36,917 nucleotides of DNA from JBBRVP01 sp038246785 (GTDB lineage: Bacteria > Actinomycetota > Actinomycetes > Jiangellales > Jiangellaceae). This document shows, piece after piece, positions 8,010-17,047 of the stretch. Position 1 is the stretch's first letter. Every line of letters begins with the position of its first letter. The notes under the pieces were generated by a model that was not told the DNA's origin, made no database searches, and was given only the letters and a program-made list of their open reading frames with translations. The position numbers and the translations under genes are program-made. The stretch covers positions 1 through 36,917 of the forward strand of contig JBBRVP010000034.1 of the NCBI GenBank assembly GCA_038246785.1, read 5' to 3'.

Positions 8010-9488
8010 GTGCCCGACGACCAGCAGCTGAGTCACCGCGAGGTGGCCTTCCTGCGCGACCACGACGCTGCATGGCGGCTGCTGCGCGCGGGCAACGCGC
8101 CGCTGGTGATCGGCTTTCTCGTGCGGGTGTTCGTGCGCGACAACGTACGCACGATTTCCGCCTCCGAGCTGGCCGAACGGCTCGACGACGAGCTGTGGGC
8201 GCTGAACTCCGAGCTGGGTGAGGGCACCTACCCGCGCACGGCGAAGGGCTACCTCGACGAGTGGGCCGCCCCCGAGGCGGGCTGGCTGCGCAAGTTCTAC
8301 CCACCCGACAGCGACGAGCCGCACTTCGACGCCACACCATCGCTGGAGAAGGCGGTGGCCTGGGTCGAGGGCCTGCAGGTGCGGTCCTTCGTCGGTACGG
8401 CGTCCCGGCTCAACACCATCGTCGACCTGCTCCGCCAGATGGTCTTCGGCGCCGAGACCAGCCCGCAGGCGCGGCTGGCCGAGCTGCACCGGCGGCGCCA
8501 GGAGATCGACACCCAGATCGCCGAGATCGAGCAGGGCCACCTCCCGCTGCTCGACGACACCGCGCTGCGCGACCGCTACCAGCAGTTCGCCCGCACGGCC
8601 CGCGAGCTGCTCGCCGACTTCCGCGAGGTCGAGACCAACTTCCGGGCTCTCGACCGCCAGCTCCGGGAGCAGATCGCCTCCTGGACCGGCGCCAAGGGCG
8701 AGCTGCTCGACACCGTGCTCGGCAGCCGGGCCAGCATCGCCGAGTCCGACCAGGGCCGCAGCTTCCAGGCGTTCTACGACTTCCTGCTCTCCCGCCAGCG
8801 GCAGGACGAGCTCACCGACCTGCTCGACCGCGTCCACGGCCTCGACGCCATTGACCAGGCCGACGCCCGGATGCGGCAGATCCACTACGACTGGCTCGAC
8901 GCCGGGGAACGCACCCAGGCGACCGTGCGGCTGCTCTCCGAGCAGCTGCGTCGCTTCCTCGACGACCAGGTGTGGCTGGAAAACCGCCGGGTCATGGACC
9001 TGCTGCGCAGCATCGAGTCGACGGGCATCCGGCTGCGCCACGTACGCCAGGTCGCGGTGACCACCCAGCTCGACGACCCGGCGCCCACGGTCGCCCTGCC
9101 GATGGAGCGTCCCCTCTACTCCCCCGGCACGACCCGGGCGCTCGACAGCACAGTGGCGGCACAGCCGGACGAGGAGGTCGACCCCTCGGCGCTGTTCGAG
9201 CAGGTTCACGTGGACCGCGAGCGCCTCACCCACGGCGTACGCCGGGCCCTGCGCACCCGCCCCCAGGTCGGTCTCACCGAGCTGCTCGAGACGCAGCCGA
9301 TCGAACAGGGGTTGGCCGAGCTCGTGTCCTACCTCTCCCTCGACGACGAGGCCTTCGACGTCGTCTTCGACCCCGACGCCCAGGTGACGGCCACCTGGCT
9401 CGACGACGACGGCATGCGCCGCGCGGCCACCCTCCCGCGCGTCACCTTCGCCCGCCGGAAACCCGCCTGGGAGGTCGCCCGCCTGTGA
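8010..9488 (+). CDS. jetA: Wadjet system protein JetA (DUF3375)
   Basis: 492 residues, GTG start supported by the leaderless promoter just upstream. Starts with an alpha-helical winged-helix-like part (about 1-110, including SHREVAFLRDHDAAW) and continues with long helices rich in Glu/Arg/Gln (about 140-310). This matches the DUF3375 JetA family, the kleisin-like subunit that joins the heads of the JetC SMC-like ATPase. Wadjet detects closed circular DNA such as plasmids by loop extrusion and has it cut by JetD. The jetB GTG overlaps the jetA stop (GTGA), so the two are translated together. The identification is strongly backed by the following three genes, which are in the canonical order. 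Confidence 0.93.
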   Translation: MPDDQQLSHREVAFLRDHDAAWRLLRAGNAPLVIGFLVRVFVRDNVRTISASELAERLDDELWALNSELGEGTYPRTAKGYLDEWAAPEAGWLRKFYPPDSDEPHFDATPSLEKAVAWVEGLQVRSFVGTASRLNTIVDLLRQMVFGAETSPQARLAELHRRRQEIDTQIAEIEQGHLPLLDDTALRDRYQQFARTARELLADFREVETNFRALDRQLREQIASWTGAKGELLDTVLGSRASIAESDQGRSFQAFYDFLLSRQRQDELTDLLDRVHGLDAIDQADARMRQIHYDWLDAGERTQATVRLLSEQLRRFLDDQVWLENRRVMDLLRSIESTGIRLRHVRQVAVTTQLDDPAPTVALPMERPLYSPGTTRALDSTVAAQPDEEVDPSALFEQVHVDRERLTHGVRRALRTRPQVGLTELLETQPIEQGLAELVSYLSLDDEAFDVVFDPDAQVTATWLDDDGMRRAATLPRVTFARRKPAWEVARL

Positions 9489-10111
9489 ACGCCCCGACCA
9501 CCACCCGCACGCAGACGGTCGCCCACTCCGAGCTCGACCTGTCCCTCGTCGTCGTGGCGCTGATGAAGGGCGTGGTCTACCGCGACGAGCACGACAAGAC
9601 CTGGCGGCACCTGATCCCACTGCAGGCGCAGGCCCGCGACTACTTCGACGTCATGGGCCTGACCGTCGTCGTCGACGAGTCCGAGGGCTATGCGTTCCTG
9701 CGCTCCAGGCCCGACGACGACACCGAGCCGGCGCGGCCCCGGCTGGTGGCCCGGCGCACCCTGTCGTACCCGGTCAGCCTCCTGCTCGCGCTGCTGCGCA
9801 AGAAGCTCGCCGAGTTCGACGCGATGGACTCCGAGACCCGGCTGGTCCTCACCCGGGAGCAGATCGTGGAGACCGTCCGGCTGTTCGTGCCCGACAGCAG
9901 CAACGAGGCCCGCCTGGTCGACCAGATCGACACCACCATCGGCAAGGTCGTCGACCTCGGCTTCGTACGCCGGGTGAAGGGCCAGGACGCCACCTACGAG
10001 GTGCGGCGCGTGATCAAGGCGTTCGTCGACGGGCAGTGGCTGGCCGAGCTCGACCGACGACTCGCCGACTACGTGCGGAGCCTGGGCCTCGACGGGGAGG
10101 TCCAGCCGTGA
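9485..10111 (+). CDS. jetB: Wadjet system protein JetB (DUF4194)
   Basis: 208 residues, starting at the GTG that overlaps the jetA stop codon. DUF4194 proteins are the MukE-like (KITE) subunits of the Wadjet SMC complex. They are small winged-helix proteins that dimerise and bind JetA. Visible here are LSLVVVALMKGVVYRDEHD near the N-terminus, RLVARRTLSYPVSLLLALLR in the middle, and a C-terminal winged-helix-like part (LGFVRRVKGQDATYEVRRV). Length is normal for the family. Its stop overlaps the jetC GTG. Confidence 0.92.
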   Translation: MNAPTTTRTQTVAHSELDLSLVVVALMKGVVYRDEHDKTWRHLIPLQAQARDYFDVMGLTVVVDESEGYAFLRSRPDDDTEPARPRLVARRTLSYPVSLLLALLRKKLAEFDAMDSETRLVLTREQIVETVRLFVPDSSNEARLVDQIDTTIGKVVDLGFVRRVKGQDATYEVRRVIKAFVDGQWLAELDRRLADYVRSLGLDGEVQP

Positions 10112-13100
10112 CGCAGGCACTGTTCGGCACCGTCGACCTCGAGCCCGACGACGGCCCGACCCGGTCCGGCTTCCGGCTCGACCGGCTCGAGCTGCTCAAC
10201 TGGGGCACCTTCGACCGCCACGTCTGGCGGCTCGACCTGCGCGGCGACAACACCCTGCTCACCGGCGACATCGGCTCAGGAAAGTCCACCATCGTCGACG
10301 CCATCACCACGCTGCTGCTCCCCGCCCAGCGCATCTCCTACAACAAGGCCGCCGGCGCCGACACCCGCGAGCGCGACCTGCGCTCCTACGTCCTCGGCCA
10401 CTACAAGTCCGAGCGCAACGAGACCACCGGCACCTCGCGCCCGGTCGCCCTGCGCGCCGCCGGCGCGCTGTCGGCGGTGCTCGGCGTCTTCCGCAACGAC
10501 GGCTACGACTCCGTCGTCAGCCTGGCGCAGGTCTTCTGGCTGCGCGACGGCACCAACGGGCAGCCGCAGCGGCTCTACGTCCTGGCCCAGCGCGAGCTGT
10601 CGGTGGAGGCCGACCTCGCCGACTTCGGCACCGAGATCGCCGGCCTGCGCCGCCGGCTGCGCGGCGCCGGGGCGCAAGTCTTCGAGCACTTCCCCGACTA
10701 CGGCAAGGCATTCCGCCGGCTACTCGGCATCCAGTCCGAGCAGGCCATGGAGCTGTTCCACCAGACCGTGTCGCTGAAGTCGGTCGGCAACCTCAACGAC
10801 TTCGTCCGCAGCCACATGCTCGAACCCTTCGACACCACCTCCTGGATCGACCGCCTCGTCGCCCACTTCGACGACCTCACCCGGGCCCATGACGCGGTGT
10901 GCCGCGCGCAGGACCAGCTCGCCGCGCTCGAGCCGATCCTCGCCGACTGCGACCGGTACGACGACCTGGCCGGGCGCATCGTCCGGCTGCAGCGCCAGCG
11001 GGCCGCCCTGCCCGCCTTCTTCGCCCAGCGGCAGGCCGAGCACCTACAGGCGCGCACCGTCGAGTTGGCCGGCGAGCGGGAGCGGCTCGACACCGTCACC
11101 GCAACTGTCGAGCAGCGGCTGCGCGACCTGCGCGAGACGCTGCAACGCCTGCACGCGGAGCGGCTCGGCCACGGCGGCGACCGGCTGGCCGAGATCGACC
11201 GCCAGGTCGACGAGGAGAGCGCCCGCCGCGACGAGCGACAGCGCAAGGCCGAGCAGCTCGCCACCCTGCTCGCCCAGGCCGGCCTCGACCCGGTCGACAA
11301 CCCGACCGGCTTCCAGCGCCGCCGCGCAGGGGTCGAAGCACTGCGCGCCGAGGTGGGGGACACGCAGGCTCGCGTGCAGACCGCCCTCACCGACGTCGCC
11401 GTCGAGCAGCGGCAGGTCGCCGCGGAGGCCGCCGAGGTCAACGACGAGCTGCTGAGCCTGCGCGGTCGGCGCAGCAGCATCCCCCGGCAAAGCCTCTCCC
11501 TGCGCGCGGCGCTGTGTGAGGCGCTCGGCGTCGAGCCGGCCGCGGTCCCATTCGCCGGCGAGCTGATCCAAGTCCGACCGGAGGCGCTCGAGTGGGAGGG
11601 CGCCGCCGAGCGGGTGCTGCGCGGGTTCGCGCTCTCGCTGCTGGTCCCCGACGCGCACTACGCCGCGGTCGCCGACTGGATCGACGCCCGGCACCTGGGC
11701 GCCCGAGTCGTCTACTACCGGGTGCCCGCCACCCCCGCACGGCTGCCGTCCGAGCCCGTCCCGGAGGGCCTTCGGCTCTATGAGGTGCTCGAGGTCAAGG
11801 ACTCCCCGATGTCCGCGTGGCTGGCGCGCGAGCTGCTCGGCCGGGCCGACCACGAGTGCGTCGACTCGGTGGCCCAGCTCCGCCGGGCGCACAAGGCGGT
11901 CACCCGCAACGGGCAGGTCAAGCGCGACCGGCAGCACGAGAAGGACGACCGCAGTCGCATCGACGACCGCAGCCGCTACGTCCTCGGCTGGGACAACGAG
12001 CGCAAGGTCGACGCGCTGCTCGAGCGGGGACGCGGCATCCAGGCCCGCCGCACCGCGGTCGACGAGCAGCACCGCCGGCTCGGCAGTGAGCTGCAGGCGC
12101 TCGGCCAGCGGGCTGCCGCGCTCGAGGCGATCACCGTGTTCACGGACTTCCGGGAGATCGACTGGGCGTCCTCGGTGAGCCGGATCGAGGCGCTGCGGGC
12201 CGAGCGGGCCGCGCTGGAGGCCGCCTCCGGCGAGCTCGCCCGGGTCAACCAGCAGATCGCGCAGGCGCAGTCCTCGGTGGATGCGGCCGACCGGCAGGGC
12301 CGGGAGGTCCAGCAGCGCCGCGGCGGCCTCACCCAGGAGCTGGCCACGGCCGGCCAGGCGCTCGAGCGTGCCCGCCGTGTGCTTGCCGAGGCCGGCGATC
12401 ACGTGCGCTCGGTCTTCCCCGAGATCGCCGAACGCTTGCCCGATGCGCACGCTGGGACCCCGGACGCCGACGCCGACCTCGAGCGCACCCTGCGCGAGAC
12501 GCTCACCGCGGCGGCCGAGTCCGCCGCCGAGACGCAGCGCCGCCTCGCCACCCGGGTCTCCGCGGCGATGACCCGGTTCCGCGCGGCGTACCCGCTGGAG
12601 ACGCAGGAGGCCGACGACTCGATCGAGTCCGCCGGCGCCTACCGGGAGCTGCGGGCCCGGCTGGTCGAGGACGACCTCCCCCGCTTCCAGGCGGACTTCA
12701 AGGCCCAGCTCAACACCAACACGATCCGCGACATAGCCGGCTTCCACGCCCAGCTGGTGAAGGAGTCCCGCTCGATCACCGACCGGGTCGACACGATCAA
12801 CGCCTCGCTCGCCGGCATCGACTACAGCGAGGGCCGCTACATCCGGCTCGAGGCCTCGCGCACCCCCAACGTCGAGATCCGCGACTTCCGCGACGAGCTG
12901 CGGGCCTGCACCGACCACGCCGTCGGCGCCGAGTCCGAGCACTACTCCGAGCAGCGCTTCCTCATGGTCAAGCGGATCATGGAACGCTTCCGCGGCCGGG
13001 AGGGACAGACCGATGCCGACCGGGCCTGGACCCGGCGGGTGACCGACGTGCGCAACTGGTTCGTCTTCGCCGCGTCTGAACGCTGGCGCGACTGCGACGA

Positions 13101-13545
13101 GGAGCACGAGCACTACACCGACTCCGACGGCAAGTCCGGCGGGCAGAAGGAGAAGCTCGCTTACACGATCCTGGCCGCCTCGCTGGCCTACCAGTTCAAG
13201 CTCGAATGGGGAGCACCGCGCTCCAAGACGTTCCGCTTCGCCGTCATCGACGAGGCCTTCGGGCGCGGCTCCGACCAGTCCACCCGCTACGCGCTGGACC
13301 TGTTCCGCCGGCTGGGCCTGCAGCTGCTCATCGTCACGCCGCTGCAGAAGGTGCACGTGATCGAGCCGTACGTCGCCGGCGTCGGCTTCGTCGACAACCG
13401 CAGCGGCGACTTCTCCCGCCTGACCAACCTCACCATCGAGGAGTACCGCGAGCGCCGCGCGCAGCTGGCCGCCACAACGACAGCCGCCGTCGCCGCGTCC
13501 GCAACCGTGGCCGCGTCCGCAACCGTCGCAGCCGCCGGGGCCTGA
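10108..13545 (+). CDS. jetC: Wadjet SMC-like ATPase JetC
   Basis: 1145 residues, GTG start overlapping the jetB stop. Walker A is GDIGSGKS (residues 53-60). Two long coiled-coil stretches (about 280-460 and 640-800) flank a central hinge-like part. The ABC signature is KSGGQ (1009-1013) and Walker B is AVIDEAFG with Asp1048/Glu1049. All ATPase motifs are intact. The protein is the MukB-like motor of type I Wadjet, which extrudes DNA loops and presents plasmid DNA to JetD. The last ~25 residues are an Ala/Thr/Val tail built from a small DNA duplication (13492-13527) and are unlikely to be part of the fold. Large open frames on the opposite strand here are shadows of the high-GC codon pattern. 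Confidence 0.95.
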   Translation: MTQALFGTVDLEPDDGPTRSGFRLDRLELLNWGTFDRHVWRLDLRGDNTLLTGDIGSGKSTIVDAITTLLLPAQRISYNKAAGADTRERDLRSYVLGHYKSERNETTGTSRPVALRAAGALSAVLGVFRNDGYDSVVSLAQVFWLRDGTNGQPQRLYVLAQRELSVEADLADFGTEIAGLRRRLRGAGAQVFEHFPDYGKAFRRLLGIQSEQAMELFHQTVSLKSVGNLNDFVRSHMLEPFDTTSWIDRLVAHFDDLTRAHDAVCRAQDQLAALEPILADCDRYDDLAGRIVRLQRQRAALPAFFAQRQAEHLQARTVELAGERERLDTVTATVEQRLRDLRETLQRLHAERLGHGGDRLAEIDRQVDEESARRDERQRKAEQLATLLAQAGLDPVDNPTGFQRRRAGVEALRAEVGDTQARVQTALTDVAVEQRQVAAEAAEVNDELLSLRGRRSSIPRQSLSLRAALCEALGVEPAAVPFAGELIQVRPEALEWEGAAERVLRGFALSLLVPDAHYAAVADWIDARHLGARVVYYRVPATPARLPSEPVPEGLRLYEVLEVKDSPMSAWLARELLGRADHECVDSVAQLRRAHKAVTRNGQVKRDRQHEKDDRSRIDDRSRYVLGWDNERKVDALLERGRGIQARRTAVDEQHRRLGSELQALGQRAAALEAITVFTDFREIDWASSVSRIEALRAERAALEAASGELARVNQQIAQAQSSVDAADRQGREVQQRRGGLTQELATAGQALERARRVLAEAGDHVRSVFPEIAERLPDAHAGTPDADADLERTLRETLTAAAESAAETQRRLATRVSAAMTRFRAAYPLETQEADDSIESAGAYRELRARLVEDDLPRFQADFKAQLNTNTIRDIAGFHAQLVKESRSITDRVDTINASLAGIDYSEGRYIRLEASRTPNVEIRDFRDELRACTDHAVGAESEHYSEQRFLMVKRIMERFRGREGQTDADRAWTRRVTDVRNWFVFAASERWRDCDEEHEHYTDSDGKSGGQKEKLAYTILAASLAYQFKLEWGAPRSKTFRFAVIDEAFGRGSDQSTRYALDLFRRLGLQLLIVTPLQKVHVIEPYVAGVGFVDNRSGDFSRLTNLTIEEYRERRAQLAATTTAAVAASATVAASATVAAAGA
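13492..13527 (+). repeat. 18-bp tandem duplication in the 3' end of jetC
   Basis: GCCGCGTCCGCAACCGT occurs at 13492-13508 and again at 13510-13526, in an 18-base period. It encodes AASATV twice. It is in frame and extends the low-complexity tail of JetC. Confidence 0.85.
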
Positions 13546-13549
13546 GCCG

Positions 13550-14761
13550 GTGCCGGCCGCCGGCCGCGCCGCCACCCGCGCCTGGTCCACCCCCGACGAC
13601 GTGGCGGCGAAGGTCCGCCGCTGGTGGGCCGACGGCTCGCTGCTCGCCGCGTACGGCCGCGGGCTGGCGTGGGAGCCGAGATCGGTGGTGCTGCACGGAC
13701 CGAGCGCCACCGACGTGGCCGCTCGGCTCGACGACGTCCGTGTATGGGCAGCCCGGCTCGAGCGGGGCAGCCGCCGCGGCGGCGCGTACCGGCTCGAGTA
13801 CCGGGCGGTCGGCGGGCTCGTCGTCGGCGCCAACGAGCTGCCGGCCCGGGCCTGGATCGACGGCTACGAGCAGGCGTGGACCCTGCTCGGCGTCGACGAC
13901 CAGGTGCGCTGGTTCCTCGACCTGGTGGAGCAGGTGCGGGCCACCCAGCCGGCGGTCGCCGCCTGGATGCTCGAGCACCCGCTGCGCGCGCTCGAGCTCT
14001 CCGCCGAGTGGGACCGGCTGCTGCCCACGCTCGGGTGGCTGGTCGCCCACGCCGGCAGCGGGGCCTACCTCCGGCAGATCGACGTGGCCGGGGTCGACAC
14101 GAAATACGTCGAGGCCCATCGTCGGGTCCTCGCCGACCTGCTCGACCGGCTGCTCCCCGGAGAGCGCGTCGACGCGACGTTCTCCCGAAGTGAGCTGGCA
14201 GGCCGGTACGGCTTCGGCCGCCCGCCCGCGTACGTTCGCCTCCGCCTGCTCGGCGACACCCGCCGGCCGGGCGGGCTCAGCGAGCTGACCGCGCGGGTCG
14301 ACGAGCTGGCCCTTCTCGCACCAGCGGTCTCCACCGTGTTCGTGGTGGAGAACGAGACCACCTACCTCGCCTTTCCTCCAGTCGAGGACGCGATGGTCGT
14401 GCTCGGCGGCGGCTACGGGGTGTCACGGCTGGCGGCGCTGCCCTGGCTCGCCGCCATGACCCTGCACTACTGGGGCGACCTGGACACGCACGGCTTCGCC
14501 ATCCTCAACCAGATGCGGCACGCCTGGCCGCACACGCGGTCGCTGCTCATGGATCGGGCGACGCTGCTCGGGCACGAGGCGCAGTGGGTCAGGGAGCCGC
14601 AGCCGGTCAACGCGGTGCTCGACCGGTTGACGCCCGCGGAGGCGGCGCTCTACCGCGACATCGTCGAGGACGCCCTCGGGCCGGCCGTGCGGCTCGAGCA
14701 GGAGCGGGTGGGGTATGCCTGGGTGCTCAACGCCGTGGGGAGGGTGAAGTCGCCAGCATGA
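13550..14761 (+). CDS. jetD: Wadjet nuclease JetD (DUF3322-DUF2220)
   Basis: 403 residues, GTG start four bases after the jetC stop. The N-terminal half fits DUF3322 (with RLEYRAVGGLVVGANELPAR), the C-terminal half DUF2220, a Toprim-like nuclease domain. Toprim landmarks are VVENETTYLAFP (Glu267/Glu269) and YWGDLDTHGF (Asp310 and Asp312), so the metal-binding acidic residues are present. JetD makes the double-strand cut once the JetABC complex has stalled on a circular DNA. It is the last gene of the coupled four-gene operon; no strong terminator follows. Confidence 0.93.
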   Translation: MPAAGRAATRAWSTPDDVAAKVRRWWADGSLLAAYGRGLAWEPRSVVLHGPSATDVAARLDDVRVWAARLERGSRRGGAYRLEYRAVGGLVVGANELPARAWIDGYEQAWTLLGVDDQVRWFLDLVEQVRATQPAVAAWMLEHPLRALELSAEWDRLLPTLGWLVAHAGSGAYLRQIDVAGVDTKYVEAHRRVLADLLDRLLPGERVDATFSRSELAGRYGFGRPPAYVRLRLLGDTRRPGGLSELTARVDELALLAPAVSTVFVVENETTYLAFPPVEDAMVVLGGGYGVSRLAALPWLAAMTLHYWGDLDTHGFAILNQMRHAWPHTRSLLMDRATLLGHEAQWVREPQPVNAVLDRLTPAEAALYRDIVEDALGPAVRLEQERVGYAWVLNAVGRVKSPA

Positions 14762-15008
14762 GAAGCGACGGCAGACGGCGCTGACCCGCCATGCCGGGGA
14801 TTGCTACGGTTCTTGCGCGAGCACGTACGTGTGGCCGAGGGCAACAACCGCCGGAACTGCACGACCGGAGCTACTCGAGCGCGCTGCTCGAGACCGAGCT
14901 GCGCCGACTCGCGGCGTGCACGGAGGTTGCCGGCGATGATCGCCTCCTGTGATGGCGCGCCGACGCTGGAGCCGCATGGAGCGACCGGCGGGCGAGCACC
15001 GAGGCGGG
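14762..15008. other. intergenic region between jetD and a decayed ORF
   Basis: Several short open frames exist on both strands but none has a plausible start with a ribosome site or any family motif. I see no RNA gene or strong hairpin. Confidence 0.4.
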
Positions 15009-15380
15009 ATGGGCACTGAAGCAGAACGAGCGTCGGGGGTGACACCGAGGCTGAGCGCCCACTACGCGAGGCGCGGCGCCGAGCACCAGGCGGCGTTCGT
15101 CCTGCCGTACCTGCGCCGCCCCGGCAGACTCCTGCCGTACGGCGACGCGCTCCACCCGCCTTTGCCGAAGCGTCGACCCGGCCTTCGGAGGCAACCTGGT
15201 CTTCCACGCCCCCGACGGCGCCGACGATGTCGCCCTGGAGCCGCGGCCAGTCTTGGCGCCGGACCCTGCTTCGCGGTCCCGGACGCCGACGACAGCGAGG
15301 TGGTGTGGGTGCAGCGCACCGCCAACGCCCACTCCGCCACCGTCTACGTCGAGTTGATGCGCTGGGGGCCCACCCCGTGA
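15009..15380 (+). pseudogene. frameshifted ORF coupled to the PPTase gene (partly methyltransferase-like)
   Basis: From ATG 15009 the frame reads sensible protein at first: LSAHYARRGAEHQAAFVLPY, which resembles the N-terminus of small SAM methyltransferases. The LDVGCGxG motif that should follow is absent. Sensible sequence continues in another frame at about 15172 (VDPAFGGNLVFHAPDGADD). It then returns to the first frame at about 15250 (GPCFAVPDADDSEVVWVQRT), ending in MRWGPTP and a TGA at 15378-15380. That stop overlaps the GTG of the PPTase gene, so this was once a real upstream gene of a coupled pair. I do not recognise the second half. At least two frame changes make a full-length product unlikely. 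Confidence 0.45.
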
Positions 15381-16036
15381 TCGAGGAGCTGCTGCCGGCG
15401 GGCGTCGCGTCCGCAGAGGCCTTCGCGGACCCGCCGGAGGCAGCGTTGTTCGCTGGCGAGTCGGCCATAGTGGCGGGGGCGGCGCCGAGCCGGCGCGCGG
15501 AGTTCGCCACCGTCCGCGCGTGCGCGCGGCGGGCGCTCGCGGCGCTGGGCCACCCCGCCGTACCCCTGGTGCCAGGACGCCGGGGGGTTCCGCAGTGGCC
15601 ACCCGGCGTCGTCGGCAGCATGACGCACTGCGCCGGATACCGCGCCGCGGCGGTCGCCCCGGCGACGCTAGTCCGCGGGCTCGGCATCGACGCCGAGCCG
15701 CACGCCGCCCTGCCGCGGGCCGTGCCGCGTAGCGTCCTGCGCAGCGAGGAGGCGGCCGCTGTGGCGCGACTGCGCGAGGCGGACGCCACGGTGTCGTGGG
15801 ACCTGCTCGTCTTCAGTGCGAAGGAGTCACTCTTCAAGGCGTGGTTTCCGCTGACCGGCGCCGAGCTCGCGTTCTCGGACGTGACCGTGTGCATCGACAC
15901 CGGGGGCGGGTTCACGGTCAGCGCCGACGCGGCGTCGCGGCGCGTGCCGCACGCCGTGCGCCGCGTCACCGGTCGGTGGCTGCTGCGCGCGAACCTGCTC
16001 CTCACTGCCGTCGTCGTGGATCGGGACGCGGACTGA
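15377..16036 (+). CDS. 4'-phosphopantetheinyl transferase (Sfp/EntD type)
   Basis: 219 residues, GTG at 15377 overlapping the preceding stop. The enzyme moves the phosphopantetheine arm of CoA onto a carrier-protein serine. Family motifs in order: RRAEFATVRACARRAL (39-54), VPGRRGVPQWP, GSMTHCAGYRAAA (80-92), GIDAEP with Asp105 and Glu107 (Mg2+ binding), and FSAKESLFKAWF with Glu150 and Lys154. All catalytic positions are there. It converges on the PKS operon with a 23-base gap. Its likely partner is the ACP domain of that PKS (Ser1452), though this is inferred from position. Confidence 0.9.
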   Translation: MIEELLPAGVASAEAFADPPEAALFAGESAIVAGAAPSRRAEFATVRACARRALAALGHPAVPLVPGRRGVPQWPPGVVGSMTHCAGYRAAAVAPATLVRGLGIDAEPHAALPRAVPRSVLRSEEAAAVARLREADATVSWDLLVFSAKESLFKAWFPLTGAELAFSDVTVCIDTGGGFTVSADAASRRVPHAVRRVTGRWLLRANLLLTAVVVDRDAD

Positions 16037-16059
16037 CCGACGGCTCCGAGCGGCGCCGC

Positions 16060-17031
16060 CTACGGCCGCGGGTCGAGCACGCGGACGGTGACGGCGGGCC
16101 GCAGCTCGTGGGCGACGGTGGCGCGGACGTGCACGAGCAGCGGGGCCCCGCCAGCGCCGGTGACGCCGACGGAGCCGGCAGGGACGCTGGCCCCGGCCGT
16201 CCCCTCGGCCGGCAGATCGACCCGGATGCCGACCCGCACCGACCGACCCGGCTCGAGCCACAGGCGCGACGGCGTCACGGCCACCGCGAACCCGCCGAAC
16301 GAGGTGACCGTGCAGACGACGTCGGCCGGCTCGGCGCGGTTGTTGTCGATCTCCAGCTCGGTCCGGGCGACGCCTCCCGCACGGCCGTGAACCTCGACGG
16401 TCAGGTCGGTCGCCGGCTGCTCACCCGTCAGGTCGGTCGTCAGTTGCTGCACGACGTCGGTGCCCGCCGCGAGGCCGTCGGTGAGCAGGTCGAGCTGCAG
16501 GTCCGCCGCGTCTTGCAGATAGTCGAGCAGGCGGTCGCGGACAAACGCGTCGGTGACCTGCTGCAGGACGTCAGGGGGCAGCCGTCCCGCCGCGACGTCG
16601 GCGCGAACGAGCTCGTAGATCCGCGCCGACCAGGCCTGGTGCCGCGTCGCCCACGGTGCGAGGCCCCAGAACCACGCCAGCCAGCCGGCCGCGTCGGTCG
16701 GACCCGGCAGCGGCGGCGGCGGCGGCGGAGCGCCGAGATGCGCCGCACGCTCAGGCGGCACGAGTCGCCGCAGGCACTCGGTGCCGTAGTCGGCGGCGAG
16801 GATCAGCGAGCGGGCGGTGAACCGGCAGCCGGTGTCGTTGTAGCGGCTCGCCAGCTCGGGGCCGACGTCCTGCTGGTAGCGGCTCCAGCCCTCCGACACG
16901 CGCTGCGGCGACGCGCCGGCCTGCGCGACCGCGGTCGCGAGGCGCTGCAGCGCCGCCGCGCTGGCGGCGTACCTGTCGAGCGCCTCGTTGGCACGCTGCT
17001 CGAGGACGCGTACCCGATCCGTGTCGCTCAT
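16060..17031 (-). CDS. uncharacterised protein: two helical repeats plus Ig-like domain
   Basis: 323 residues, ATG start, no signal peptide or membrane helix. Residues about 1-95 and 115-205 are two related all-helical repeats. Each has a small turn motif (QAGASP in the first, AAGRLPP in the second) after a long helix, then an Arg/Asp-rich helix. Between them is an Ala/Pro linker with nine prolines in PPPPPPLPGP. Residues about 210-320 alternate hydrophobic and polar residues with ELEIDNNRAEPADVV and SRLWLEPGRSVRVGIRVDL, as in Ig-like/NEW3-like beta domains. The same layout is seen in the first gene of the operon (24841-25845), so these are probably paralogues. Last gene of the minus-strand operon, 16 bases after its neighbour. 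Function unknown; a structural or scaffold role is a guess. Confidence 0.75.
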   Translation of the reverse strand: MSDTDRVRVLEQRANEALDRYAASAAALQRLATAVAQAGASPQRVSEGWSRYQQDVGPELASRYNDTGCRFTARSLILAADYGTECLRRLVPPERAAHLGAPPPPPPLPGPTDAAGWLAWFWGLAPWATRHQAWSARIYELVRADVAAGRLPPDVLQQVTDAFVRDRLLDYLQDAADLQLDLLTDGLAAGTDVVQQLTTDLTGEQPATDLTVEVHGRAGGVARTELEIDNNRAEPADVVCTVTSFGGFAVAVTPSRLWLEPGRSVRVGIRVDLPAEGTAGASVPAGSVGVTGAGGAPLLVHVRATVAHELRPAVTVRVLDPRP

Positions 17032-17047
17032 GGCGTCGGCGGCACCC

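Noticed and set aside
7278..9620. A 780-codon minus-strand open frame opposite the HNH and jetA genes
   Set aside because: It runs antisense to two identified genes with no start signal or domain.
11044..13833. A 929-codon minus-strand open frame opposite jetC
   Set aside because: Its translation is low-complexity Leu/Gly/Val/Arg-rich without motifs and lies opposite a clear SMC-like gene; a usual high-GC shadow.
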